A stretch of DNA of 64,000 bases from Streptomyces wuyuanensis (GTDB lineage Bacteria > Actinomycetota > Actinomycetes > Streptomycetales > Streptomycetaceae): NCBI RefSeq assembly GCF_900103455.1, contig NZ_FNHI01000002.1:491842-555841 (forward strand), written 5' to 3'. The notes under the pieces are model-generated. The model was not told the origin of the DNA, searched no databases, and saw only the letters and a list, made by a program, of their open reading frames with translations. Numbering within the stretch: the first letter of the stretch is position 1; the number at the start of each line of letters is the position of its first letter. A program made the translations under genes and the position numbers. Shown here one piece after another: positions 9,906 through 17,531 of the stretch.

Positions 9906-10601
9906 CTACGCAGGGCGAACTGCCAGATGAACCACGTCGGGTACGCCTCGGGCAACCCGGATCTCTTCGGTTCTTACCCCGCTGAATCCGGCATTCCGCA
10001 ATGAGTCTTCGAAATTCCGGGAAGGCTGCGCCGACCAGACGGCGAGTATCCCGCCGGGGCTCAAACACCGTGCACAGGCAGCCAGTCCGTCCGGCGAGTA
10101 CAGGCTGTGGTTGTCCTCGGTGACGGTCCAGTCCGGACCGTTGTCGATGTCGAGGCAGAGCGCGTCATACGTGTCCGAAGTGTTATGGAGATGGGCCACG
10201 AGGTCCGCGCGCAGGACCGTGGTGCGCGGATCGGCCAGTGCCGCCGCGGAGATGTGCTTCAGCGGGCCGGACAGGTGCCAGTCGATGATCGCCTGTTCCC
10301 GTTCTGCGACGGTGATCCGGGACCAGCCGGGCTCGGCGGCCGCGCGCGCCAGCGAGAAGCCGACGCCGAGTCCGCCGATGAGCACGGACGGGTCCGGCCT
10401 GCCGCCGAGCGCCCCGTACGCGGCGTCCATGAGCAGGCGTTCCGAGCGGCCGTCCGATGTGTCCATCAGGAAGCAGCCGTTGGCGATGATCTCGTGGATC
10501 TCCCCGCCGGGGCCACCGCGTTCACGCAGGACGACTTCGCCGTACGGCCCCTCCCGCCGGTCGAGGGTCCGGGGGGCGGTGGTATGGCTGAGAGGCTCCA
10601 T
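9906..10601 (-). CDS. Spermidine synthase-like / SAM-dependent methyltransferase
   Basis: Encodes 231 residues. The N-terminal strand LREGPYGEVVLRER-like segment and the Rossmann motif VLIGGLGVGFSLA are those of spermidine synthase-like proteins. DALCLDIDNGPDW and the C-terminal VWSAQPSRNFEDSLRNAGF also fit. Full polyamine synthases have DTG and YxE substrate motifs that I do not clearly see, so the substrate is open. It lies 83 nt upstream of the response regulator on the same strand and diverges from the rhomboid-like gene. Confidence 0.75.
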   Translation of the reverse strand: MEPLSHTTAPRTLDRREGPYGEVVLRERGGPGGEIHEIIANGCFLMDTSDGRSERLLMDAAYGALGGRPDPSVLIGGLGVGFSLARAAAEPGWSRITVAEREQAIIDWHLSGPLKHISAAALADPRTTVLRADLVAHLHNTSDTYDALCLDIDNGPDWTVTEDNHSLYSPDGLAACARCLSPGGILAVWSAQPSRNFEDSLRNAGFSGVRTEEIRVARGVPDVVHLAVRPA

Positions 10602-10724
10602 GGACGCCCAGGCTATCCGTGGCCGGCCGGCCGGCCGCGTGGCCGGGGCCACGTACGTCGCGGGCGGTGGTCGCGCGGCCCGGGTCACGGGGCGGGGCAA
10701 GGGGGACGGAGGGGGCTTCGCACG

Positions 10725-11474
10725 ATGCGACGGCTTGGAGCATCGCGGTACGCCGGGACGGATCGCACCGATGGCGGTCAGGCGCCCCGGGGCGGGGGAG
10801 CGCCCGCAACCGGTGCGCGCGCGGCCGCCCGGCCGGCCCGGCTCGTCCCGGACCCCCGGGGCACGCCGTTCACGTTCTGGTACGCGCTGGTCCTGCTGGG
10901 GACCTCGCTGTACGCCCGGTACGGCGACCCGGCCACCGTCTCGGTCCTGCTGCACGGTTCGAGCACGGACGTCGCCCATCTGGCGACGGTGCCGCTGCTC
11001 GTGCTCTTCGCGAGCGCTCTGTGGGTCGCCGGCGGGCTCGCCTCCCCGTACGCCCTCGGGCTCGTCCTCGTCCTGACGGCGCTGGAGCGCCGGGTGGGCG
11101 GTCTGCGGGCGGCCGCGGTGTTCCTGGCCGGTCATGTGACCGCCACCCTCGCCACCGAGATCCCGGTCGGTCTCTGGGTCATGGCCGGGCGGCTGCCCGA
11201 GACCTCACTGCACCGGCTCGACTACGGAATCAGTTTCGGTCTGCTGGCGAGCGTGGGGGCGCTGACCGCATTGTTCCGGCCACTGCCGCGGACCGCGGTG
11301 CTCGCGGGCGTGTCGGCGCTCCTACTGCTGGACCTGCTCGCCTACGAGGACCCGCTGAGCAACTGGGGCCACCCCCTGGCCCTGCTGACCGGCCTGGCCG
11401 ACGGCCCCCTCGTACGCAGGTGGGCACACGTCCGGGAGCAGCGGCGCCGGGAGGAGTCGCAGGAGCAGGCGTGA
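10725..11474 (+). CDS. Rhomboid-like integral membrane protein
   Basis: Encodes 249 residues with about six hydrophobic segments (WYALVLLGTSLYARYG, HLATVPLLVLFASALWVAGG, YALGLVLVLTALERRVGG, and others) and a conserved-looking DYGISFG. This is the pattern of the Streptomyces rhomboid-like family. I do not see the catalytic GxSG serine of true rhomboid proteases, so protease activity is doubtful. ATG at 10725 follows GGACGGAGGGGG. The basic N-terminus and charged tail (REQRRREESQEQA) would be cytoplasmic. Confidence 0.65.
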   Translation: MRRLGASRYAGTDRTDGGQAPRGGGAPATGARAAARPARLVPDPRGTPFTFWYALVLLGTSLYARYGDPATVSVLLHGSSTDVAHLATVPLLVLFASALWVAGGLASPYALGLVLVLTALERRVGGLRAAAVFLAGHVTATLATEIPVGLWVMAGRLPETSLHRLDYGISFGLLASVGALTALFRPLPRTAVLAGVSALLLLDLLAYEDPLSNWGHPLALLTGLADGPLVRRWAHVREQRRREESQEQA

Positions 11475-11630
11475 CGGGGGTGACGGGAGTGCCGGGACGA
11501 GCCGAGTGACCGGGACGAGCCGGAGCGAACCGGGGAGGGGAGTGGAGGGGCGCGGCGCTGCCCGGCCGGGGGAGGGGCGGGGCGGGGCGCCCGGTCGGCG
11601 GAGGGCAGGCCCCGCCCTTGCACGCGGTCC

Positions 11631-12330
11631 TCAGGCGTCCGGCGCCGGCCCGGCCGCGCCGGTCCCTGCCGAGGGCGGCGGTGCCGGGTCGTAGTACACG
11701 CTGACCAGCGGGGCGATCGTGCGCCAGCCCAGCGACTCGTACAGGGCCCGTCCGTCGGGCGTGCCCCCGAGGACGCCGGAGATGGCGCCCCGTCCGGCCG
11801 CGGAGTGCTGCAGCGTGCGCATCACCAGGGAGCCGAGGCCCTTGCGCCGGTGCTCGGCGGCCGTCTCGATCTGGTCGACGACGGCCGTGGTACCGGTCGT
11901 GGCGATCTGCCCCCGGGCCGCGAAGGCGCCGTCCGCGGTCGTGATCAGGACACGCGTGACCCCGTCCCTCGTCCAGACGCGCAGCCGGTGCCCCTCCGGC
12001 GCGGCGGGCGGGGGCGCGGCCTGCCGTTCCAGGCGCGTCGTCATCAGGAAACCGGGCTCGTCGGGGCTCCAGTCCGGGCCCAGCCACTCCAGGACCCGCC
12101 CCTCCTCCTCGAACACTTTGAGCCACCGTCCGGGAACCCCTGCCGAAGCGGCGACCCTGCGGACGGTGGTCTCGCTGTTGTCGGTCAGCACGTGGCGGGT
12201 CGTGTGCCGGGGGTGGCCCACGTCCACCGTGAGGCCCCCAGGGCTCGGCCAGCGGCTCCGCCGCCCCGCGTGAGACGACCCAGCCGTCGACCCAGGCCCG
12301 AATGGCCTGTGTAATGGATCCTTGCGTCAT
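11631..12330 (-). pseudogene. GNAT family N-acetyltransferase, disrupted by a 1-nt frameshift
   Basis: The N-terminal 30 or so residues are read from ATG at 12330 (MTQGSITQAIRAWVDGWVVS, ending AEPWG). The rest, with the acetyl-CoA motif region (DQIETAAEHRRKGLGSLVMR), lies in another frame. The frames join at a run of five C at 12235-12239. Removing one base restores a smooth reading (AEPW-GLTVDVG-HPRHTTRHV), about 232 residues in all. Without this the second part would begin at an internal ATG at 12227. Cause: real mutation or a homopolymer sequencing error. The product would acetylate an unknown amine. Confidence 0.78.
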
Positions 12331-12419
12331 GAGGCTATTACATCCGGCTGATCACCCAGGTGGTGGGTGGTATCGCTCACAGCGAACAACCCGGGGGAAC
12401 ATCGGCGACCTCCTCTGCA

Positions 12420-12438
12420 TTGAGTCGGTGTAACTCAA
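12420..12438 (+). promoter_or_regulatory. HAIR element (HspR-binding inverted repeat) upstream of lon
   Basis: TTGAGT, seven bases (CGGTGTA), then ACTCAA: the core of the known HAIR consensus CTTGAGT-N7-ACTCAAG. It lies 22 nt before the lon ATG. HspR control of lon is established in Streptomyces lividans; here it is inferred from the site. Confidence 0.85.
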
Positions 12439-12460
12439 CTTGACTGCCGAAGGGGAGATC

Positions 12461-14863
12461 ATGGCTGCCACGCCCACACCGCTCACCCTGCCTGTGCTGC
12501 CGCTCGACGACGAGGTCGTGCTGCCCGGAATGGTGGTACCGCTCGACCTGTCGGACAACGACGTCCGGGCCGCGGTGGAGGCCGCCCAGGCAGCAGCTCG
12601 AGCGGAGCCCGGAAAGCCGCGGGTGCTGCTCGTCCCCCGGATCGACGGCACATACGCCGCCACCGGCGTGCTCGGCACCGTCGAGCAGGTGGGACGGCTT
12701 TCCGACGGAGACCCCGGCGCTCTGATCCGGGGCCACAGCCGGGTACGCGTCGGTGCCGGTACCACCGGCCCCGGTGCCGCCCTCTGGATCCAGGGCACCC
12801 TCATCGACGAGCAGATGCCCGACCCGCTGCCGGGTTCGGTCACGGAGCTCGTGAAGGAATACAAGGCCCTCGCCACCAGCTGGCTGCGCAAGCGCGGAGC
12901 CTGGCAGGTCGTGGACCGCGTCCAGCAGATCGACGACGTCCCGACGCTCGCCGACAACGCCGGCTACTCGCCCTTCCTGTCCATCGCGCAGAAGATCGAG
13001 CTGCTGGAGACCAGCGACCCGGTCGCCCGGCTCAAGCTCGCCACCGAGCAGCTCCGCGAGCACATCGCCGAGCAGGACGTGGCCGAGTCCATCGCCAAGG
13101 ACGTCCAGGAGGGCGTCGACAGGCAGCAGCGCGAGTTCCTGCTGCGGCGCCAGCTGGACGCCGTGCGCAAGGAGCTGCGCGAGCTCAACGGCGAGAGCGA
13201 CGGCGACGAGTCCGACGACTACCGGTCCCGGGTCGAGACCGCCGACCTTCCGGAGCAGGTCCGCGAGGCCGCCCTCAAGGAGGTCGAGAAGCTCGAGCGG
13301 GCCAGCGACCAGAGCCCCGAGGGCTCCTGGATCCGCACCTGGCTCGACACCGTGCTCGAACTGCCGTGGAACGAGCACACGGAGGACGCGTACGACATCC
13401 GGGGCGCCAAGGCCGTCCTGGACGCCGAGCACGCGGGCCTGGACGACGTGAAGGAACGGATCACCGAGTACCTGGCGGTGCGCAAGCGGCGCTCCGACCG
13501 CGGGCTCGGCGTGGTCGGCGGCCGGCGGGGCGGCGCCGTCCTCGCACTGGTCGGCCCGCCCGGCGTCGGCAAGACCTCGCTCGGCGAGTCCGTCGCGCAC
13601 GCGATGGGGCGGAAGTTCGTCCGCGTCGCGCTCGGCGGTGTCCGGGACGAGGCGGAGATCCGCGGTCACCGGCGCACCTACGTCGGCGCGCTGCCGGGCC
13701 GGATCGTCCGCGCGATCAAGGAGGCCGGGTCCATGAACCCGGTCGTCCTCCTCGACGAGATCGACAAGGTGGGCTCCGACTTCCGCGGTGACCCGGCGGC
13801 GGCGCTGCTCGAGGTCCTGGACCCGGCGCAGAACCACACGTTCCGCGACCACTACCTGGAGGTCGAGCTCGACCTGTCCGACGTGGTCTTCCTGGCCACG
13901 GCCAACGTCCTGGAGGCCATCCCGGAGGCGCTGCTCGACCGGATGGAGCTGGTCAGGCTCGACGGCTACACCGAGGACGAGAAGGTCGTCATCGCCCGCG
14001 ACCACCTGCTCCCGCGTCAGCTGGAGCGGGCCGGTCTGGAGCCGGGCGAGGTGACCCTCGACGAGTCGGCGCTGCGCAGGCTGGCGGGCGAGTACACCCG
14101 TGAGGCGGGCGTGCGGAATCTGGAGCGGGCGGTCGCCAGGCTGCTGCGCAAGGTCGCGGCCCAGCACGAACTGGGCGAGCGCGCCCTCCCGTTCACCGTC
14201 ACCGACGGCGACCTGCGCGCGCTGATCGGCCGGCCGCACCACGTGCCCGAGTCCGCCCAGGACCCGGCCGAGCGCCGCACCGCGGTGCCGGGAGTGGCCA
14301 CGGGACTCGCGGTCACCGGCGCGGGAGGCGACGTCCTGTACGTCGAGGCGTCGCTGGCCGACCCGGAGACCGGTGCCTCCGGACTGACCCTGACCGGCCA
14401 GCTCGGCGACGTCATGAAGGAGTCCGCCCAGATCGCGCTGAGCTTCCTCCGCTCGCACGGCGCGGAACTGGAGCTGCCCGTCGGCGATCTGAAGGACCGC
14501 GGCGCGCACATCCACTTCCCGGCGGGCGCGGTCCCGAAGGACGGCCCGAGCGCGGGCATCACGATGACGACGGCGCTGGCGTCGCTGCTCTCCGGCCGGC
14601 TGGTCCGCACGGACGTGGCCATGACCGGCGAGGTGTCGCTGACCGGCCGGGTGCTGCCCATCGGCGGTGTGAAGCAGAAGCTGCTCGCCGCCCACCGCGC
14701 CGGGATCACCACCGTCGTGATCCCCAAGCGCAACGAGGCCGATCTGGACGACGTCCCCGCCGAGGTCCTGGAGAAGCTGGAGGTCCACCCCGTCACGGAC
14801 GTCCGCCAGGTCCTGGAGATCGCGCTGTCCCCGGCCGAGGTGCCGGTGCCGGCCGCGGCGTAG
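12461..14863 (+). CDS. lon: ATP-dependent Lon protease
   Basis: Encodes 800 residues. ATG at 12461 follows AAGGGGAG; an in-frame start at 12440 has no ribosome site. It has an N-terminal substrate-binding LON domain, an AAA+ module with Walker A GPPGVGKT (residues 365-372) and Walker B VVLLDEID, and a C-terminal serine protease domain with the Ser697 (KDGPSAGIT) and Lys740 ([14 protein letters not shown]) dyad. It degrades misfolded and regulatory proteins in the cytoplasm. The HAIR box upstream points to heat-shock repression by HspR. Confidence 0.97.
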   Translation: MAATPTPLTLPVLPLDDEVVLPGMVVPLDLSDNDVRAAVEAAQAAARAEPGKPRVLLVPRIDGTYAATGVLGTVEQVGRLSDGDPGALIRGHSRVRVGAGTTGPGAALWIQGTLIDEQMPDPLPGSVTELVKEYKALATSWLRKRGAWQVVDRVQQIDDVPTLADNAGYSPFLSIAQKIELLETSDPVARLKLATEQLREHIAEQDVAESIAKDVQEGVDRQQREFLLRRQLDAVRKELRELNGESDGDESDDYRSRVETADLPEQVREAALKEVEKLERASDQSPEGSWIRTWLDTVLELPWNEHTEDAYDIRGAKAVLDAEHAGLDDVKERITEYLAVRKRRSDRGLGVVGGRRGGAVLALVGPPGVGKTSLGESVAHAMGRKFVRVALGGVRDEAEIRGHRRTYVGALPGRIVRAIKEAGSMNPVVLLDEIDKVGSDFRGDPAAALLEVLDPAQNHTFRDHYLEVELDLSDVVFLATANVLEAIPEALLDRMELVRLDGYTEDEKVVIARDHLLPRQLERAGLEPGEVTLDESALRRLAGEYTREAGVRNLERAVARLLRKVAAQHELGERALPFTVTDGDLRALIGRPHHVPESAQDPAERRTAVPGVATGLAVTGAGGDVLYVEASLADPETGASGLTLTGQLGDVMKESAQIALSFLRSHGAELELPVGDLKDRGAHIHFPAGAVPKDGPSAGITMTTALASLLSGRLVRTDVAMTGEVSLTGRVLPIGGVKQKLLAAHRAGITTVVIPKRNEADLDDVPAEVLEKLEVHPVTDVRQVLEIALSPAEVPVPAAA

Positions 14864-14888
14864 TCCGCGCGGACAAGCTCCCCGTCCA

Positions 14889-14934
14889 GGTGGCCGTGCG
14901 CCGACCCGCTCCCCGCGGGCGGCGCACGGCCACC
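14889..14934 (+). terminator. Hairpin terminator after lon
   Basis: Arms 14889-14903 (GGTGGCCGTGCGCCG) and 14920-14934 are fully complementary over 15 bp with a 16-nt loop, 25 nt past the lon stop. Confidence 0.75.
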
Positions 14935-15214
14935 GCGTTTCCCGGCCCGCGGCGCGGGGCGTGGCCGCGTACGGGGAGGGCGTTGGGGCCGAGGCCGTCC
15001 GGAACGGCCCTCCACCGCGGCGCTGTCCAGTGCCGTCGTCCGGAATCGCCGTCAGGGCCGAAGTCCGGCGCGGGGGTGCAGAACCGCCGTCCGGACGGCA
15101 TCCGTTCGGTCGGCCTCCCGTCCGGACGCCGTCCCTTCCGGAGGGTGTCGGGGCCTGCCCGGGGACGGCGTTGCTCGGCGGCAGCCGTCCGAACAGCCGC
15201 GCGCCAGGGCCCCT
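14935..15214. other. Non-coding gap between lon terminator and protease gene
   Basis: No credible gene seen. It contains a perfect 14-bp palindrome GCCGTCCGGACGGC at 15086-15099 and several near copies of GTCCGG, but no promoter-like context; both flanking genes end here. Confidence 0.5.
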
Positions 15215-16042
15215 TCAGTCGGCCGGGCCCCGGCCCACCCCCGCACCGGCCGCCTTCTCGTAGAGGGCCCTGGCCCGCGCCCCGAACAGCACCGCCGTCG
15301 ACTCCGTGTCCGTGTCGCCCCCGCTCAGCACGCCGATCACCCGCCCCGGCCGCCCCGGACCCACGTGGTCCGCCAGCCAGGGACTCCCGCTCGTGCCGTC
15401 CCAGAAGCCCGCGCACTCGATCCGGAGCATCTCCGGGGGCTGGTCGGCGTCGTGACGGGCGTCGGTGGTGCACGCGATGGGACGGTTGGCCGGGTTGTGG
15501 TCGGCGTTCGGGTAGCCGACGACGGTGACCCGGCGGCCGGGCCCCGACGACCATTCGGGCCGGGCCGCGCCCACGACGTCCTGCACCTGCCGGCCCCGCG
15601 CGTCCGGCTCCAGCGTCAGGAAGGCGTAGTCGAACGCCTCGTCCCCCTCCTTGCGCCACCGGTCGTCGACCCGGATCGCGGCGATCTTCCACGTGCCGTG
15701 CGGCGACGAGCCCTTGCCGCCGCCCCGGAAACCAGGGGCGAACGAGAAGTCGCTCGCGTACGTGCCGTATTCGAACACGCAGTGCGCGGTGGTCGCGACG
15801 ACATTGCCGCGCGGGCTGTCCACGACGCTCGCCGTGCACCAGTGGTCCTCGTCGTCGAGCAGCACGCCCACCCAGCTCAGACCCGCGGACGGAACGGCCG
15901 ACGTCTGGGGCGAGGGCGCCGCGGCCCGCGGCGGCGGCTCGTCCGGCGCGTGCGGTGACGCGGAGTGCGTCGGTGCCGCGCACGCGGCCGCGGCGGCCAG
16001 CACCACGGCCCCCGACCACAGCGTCCGCCTGTTCCAGAGCAT
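15215..16042 (-). CDS. Secreted trypsin-like serine protease (V8/S1-type)
   Basis: Encodes 275 residues. The N-terminus is a signal peptide (basic MLWNRR, hydrophobic AVVLAAAAA) followed by Cys21, so it may be a lipoprotein, although the AAAC box lacks the usual Leu. Catalytic triad candidates are His87 (TTAHC), Asp138 (EAFDYAFL) and Ser218 (GTSGSP). A Pro/Ala-rich stretch links signal and catalytic domain. It probably acts outside the cell or on the membrane surface. Start ATG 16042 has a GGGGACGGGG region upstream. Confidence 0.85.
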   Translation of the reverse strand: MLWNRRTLWSGAVVLAAAAACAAPTHSASPHAPDEPPPRAAAPSPQTSAVPSAGLSWVGVLLDDEDHWCTASVVDSPRGNVVATTAHCVFEYGTYASDFSFAPGFRGGGKGSSPHGTWKIAAIRVDDRWRKEGDEAFDYAFLTLEPDARGRQVQDVVGAARPEWSSGPGRRVTVVGYPNADHNPANRPIACTTDARHDADQPPEMLRIECAGFWDGTSGSPWLADHVGPGRPGRVIGVLSGGDTDTESTAVLFGARARALYEKAAGAGVGRGPAD

Positions 16043-16349
16043 GGCTGCCCCGTCCCCGTCCTCGGTCAACTTCCGGCAGCCCCCGTCGTATCGCACCCGC
16101 GTGCCTGTCCGGCCGGCTCCGCCGTTCCCCGGCCGCGCGGGGCCGGCACCGCTGCCGGGTGCCCGGAGCGCCGGAGGGGCGGCCAAGGCGCAGGGAGCCG
16201 GCGGGTGAGACCGCGCCGAACGACCGTCACGCCCCCCTCGCACCGGCCGCCCTCCGCGAGCCGTCTGCCGATGATTGTCCCACCCGCCTCCGACCGGATC
16301 CGGCGGCGGGGGAATGGGGCCCTGGGCCCCGCACGGCCTCCGGCCCGCT
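16043..16349. other. Gene-free interval
   Basis: 307 nt between two minus-strand genes. I see no gene, strong hairpin or recognisable regulatory site, only GC-rich sequence; the promoter of the protease gene should lie in its left part. Confidence 0.4.
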
Positions 16350-17381
16350 TCAGCACGATCCGTCGAGCCAGCCCCGCAGGGTCGCCCGGGCGCCGGCCTG
16401 GAAGCGGGTCTCCGCGCCGAGCGACTCCAGCAGCCTGCTGATCCGCCGCCGTGCGGTGTGCACATGGACACCCAGCCGGCGTGCGATCGCCTCGTCCTTG
16501 AGCCCGGCCGCCAGCAGCGCCAGCAGTTCCCGCTGCTCCGGGGGCAGGGCCCCGCCCGCGGGAGGCTGCCCGGCGCGCGCCCCGCCCACCGGGGCCGCCC
16601 GGTCCCACACGGTCTCGAAGAGCGGCACGAGCGCGTGGCGCAGCAGCGCGTCCCCGACCACCAGCGCGGATGCCTTCGGGTCCGCCGCGTCTCCCGGGGG
16701 CAGCAGGGCGGTCCGCCGGTCGACGGCGATCAGCCGGGTCGGTACGGCAGGGGCCACGCGGGCCCGCAGCCCGCGTGCCACGAGCGCGTTGAGCGTGCGG
16801 ATCCGCTCCGGGGCGGCGAGCCCGTCCCGGTCCAGGACCGTCCGCACGGTCACCCCGCGGTCCAGCAGTCCCTCGATGCCGGCCCCCGGCACGTGGAAGG
16901 TCCCGTGTCCCCGCCCGCCCTTGGCGTACGGGGGGCGGTCCAGGATGACCACCTCGCGCTCCGCGGACGCGAGCAGGTCGTCGGCGCGTTTCCCGATCGC
17001 GCGCTGCCCCGTGATCACTTCGATGCCGCCGGCGCGGGCGGCCGGTGCTCCCGCCGTCAGCCGTCCCGCGAGCTGATCGGCGGTCATCCGTAATCGCTCC
17101 AGTTCGGCCGATTTCATATGCAGTTCGGCCTGGCGGCGATGGATGAGAGTACGGATCGCGGCGGCCGGCGCGGCCGGGCGGGGCAGCGTCCCGCCCCCGC
17201 GCGGCGGCAGTGCGAGGCCGTGCTCCACGAGCCGGTCGAGCGCCGCGTCCACTTCGTCCCTGGGCAGCCGGAGGTGCCGGGCCAACTCCTCGGCCCCCTC
17301 CGCCCGTTCCTCCAGCAGGGCTTCGTACGCGCGCTCCTCGGTCGCCCCCAAACCGAGGTAGTGCAACTCCGCCTCGATCAT
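16350..17381 (-). CDS. TrmB-like / LuxR-type helix-turn-helix regulator
   Basis: Encodes 343 residues. Residues 1-70 form a TrmB-like winged helix (LGLGATEERAYEALLEERAEGAEELARHL). The middle resembles the phospholipase-D-like sensor region common in this Streptomyces family. The C-terminus is a LuxR helix-turn-helix (LLALLAAGLKDEAIARRLGVHVHTARRRISRLLESLG). No receiver domain is present. The start is uncertain: ATG 17381 or GTG 17396, which has GAAGG just upstream. It is transcribed away from the M4 protease gene, which it may regulate. Confidence 0.82.
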   Translation of the reverse strand: MIEAELHYLGLGATEERAYEALLEERAEGAEELARHLRLPRDEVDAALDRLVEHGLALPPRGGGTLPRPAAPAAAIRTLIHRRQAELHMKSAELERLRMTADQLAGRLTAGAPAARAGGIEVITGQRAIGKRADDLLASAEREVVILDRPPYAKGGRGHGTFHVPGAGIEGLLDRGVTVRTVLDRDGLAAPERIRTLNALVARGLRARVAPAVPTRLIAVDRRTALLPPGDAADPKASALVVGDALLRHALVPLFETVWDRAAPVGGARAGQPPAGGALPPEQRELLALLAAGLKDEAIARRLGVHVHTARRRISRLLESLGAETRFQAGARATLRGWLDGSC

Positions 17382-17416
17382 GCAGGGGATTCTCACTCTG
17401 CCTTCACAGAACACAC

Positions 17417-17434
17417 AAGTGGGCATGTCCACTT
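17417..17434. promoter_or_regulatory. Inverted repeat in the regulator/protease divergent promoter region
   Basis: AAGTGG, six bases, CCACTT. It lies between the divergent LuxR-type regulator and M4 protease genes, a typical operator position. No binding protein is known. Confidence 0.35.
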
Positions 17435-17531
17435 CTCAACGCACCTGCCGCATTGATCGGTTGACGCCTCACGGGTTGCATGGCCATGACCACCTGAACC
17501 GGCTTATCAGCACGTGGGAGGGGTACGTACT

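Noticed and set aside
15086..15099. Perfect palindrome GCCGTCCGGACGGC as a fifth copy of the cluster operator
   Set aside because: It lacks the flanking TTT/AAA, and lies between gene 3' ends with no promoter to control.
17395..17432. Longer start of the TrmB/LuxR-type regulator at 17432
   Set aside because: It would consume the divergent promoter and the inverted repeat at 17417-17434; starts at 17381 or 17396 are more plausible.
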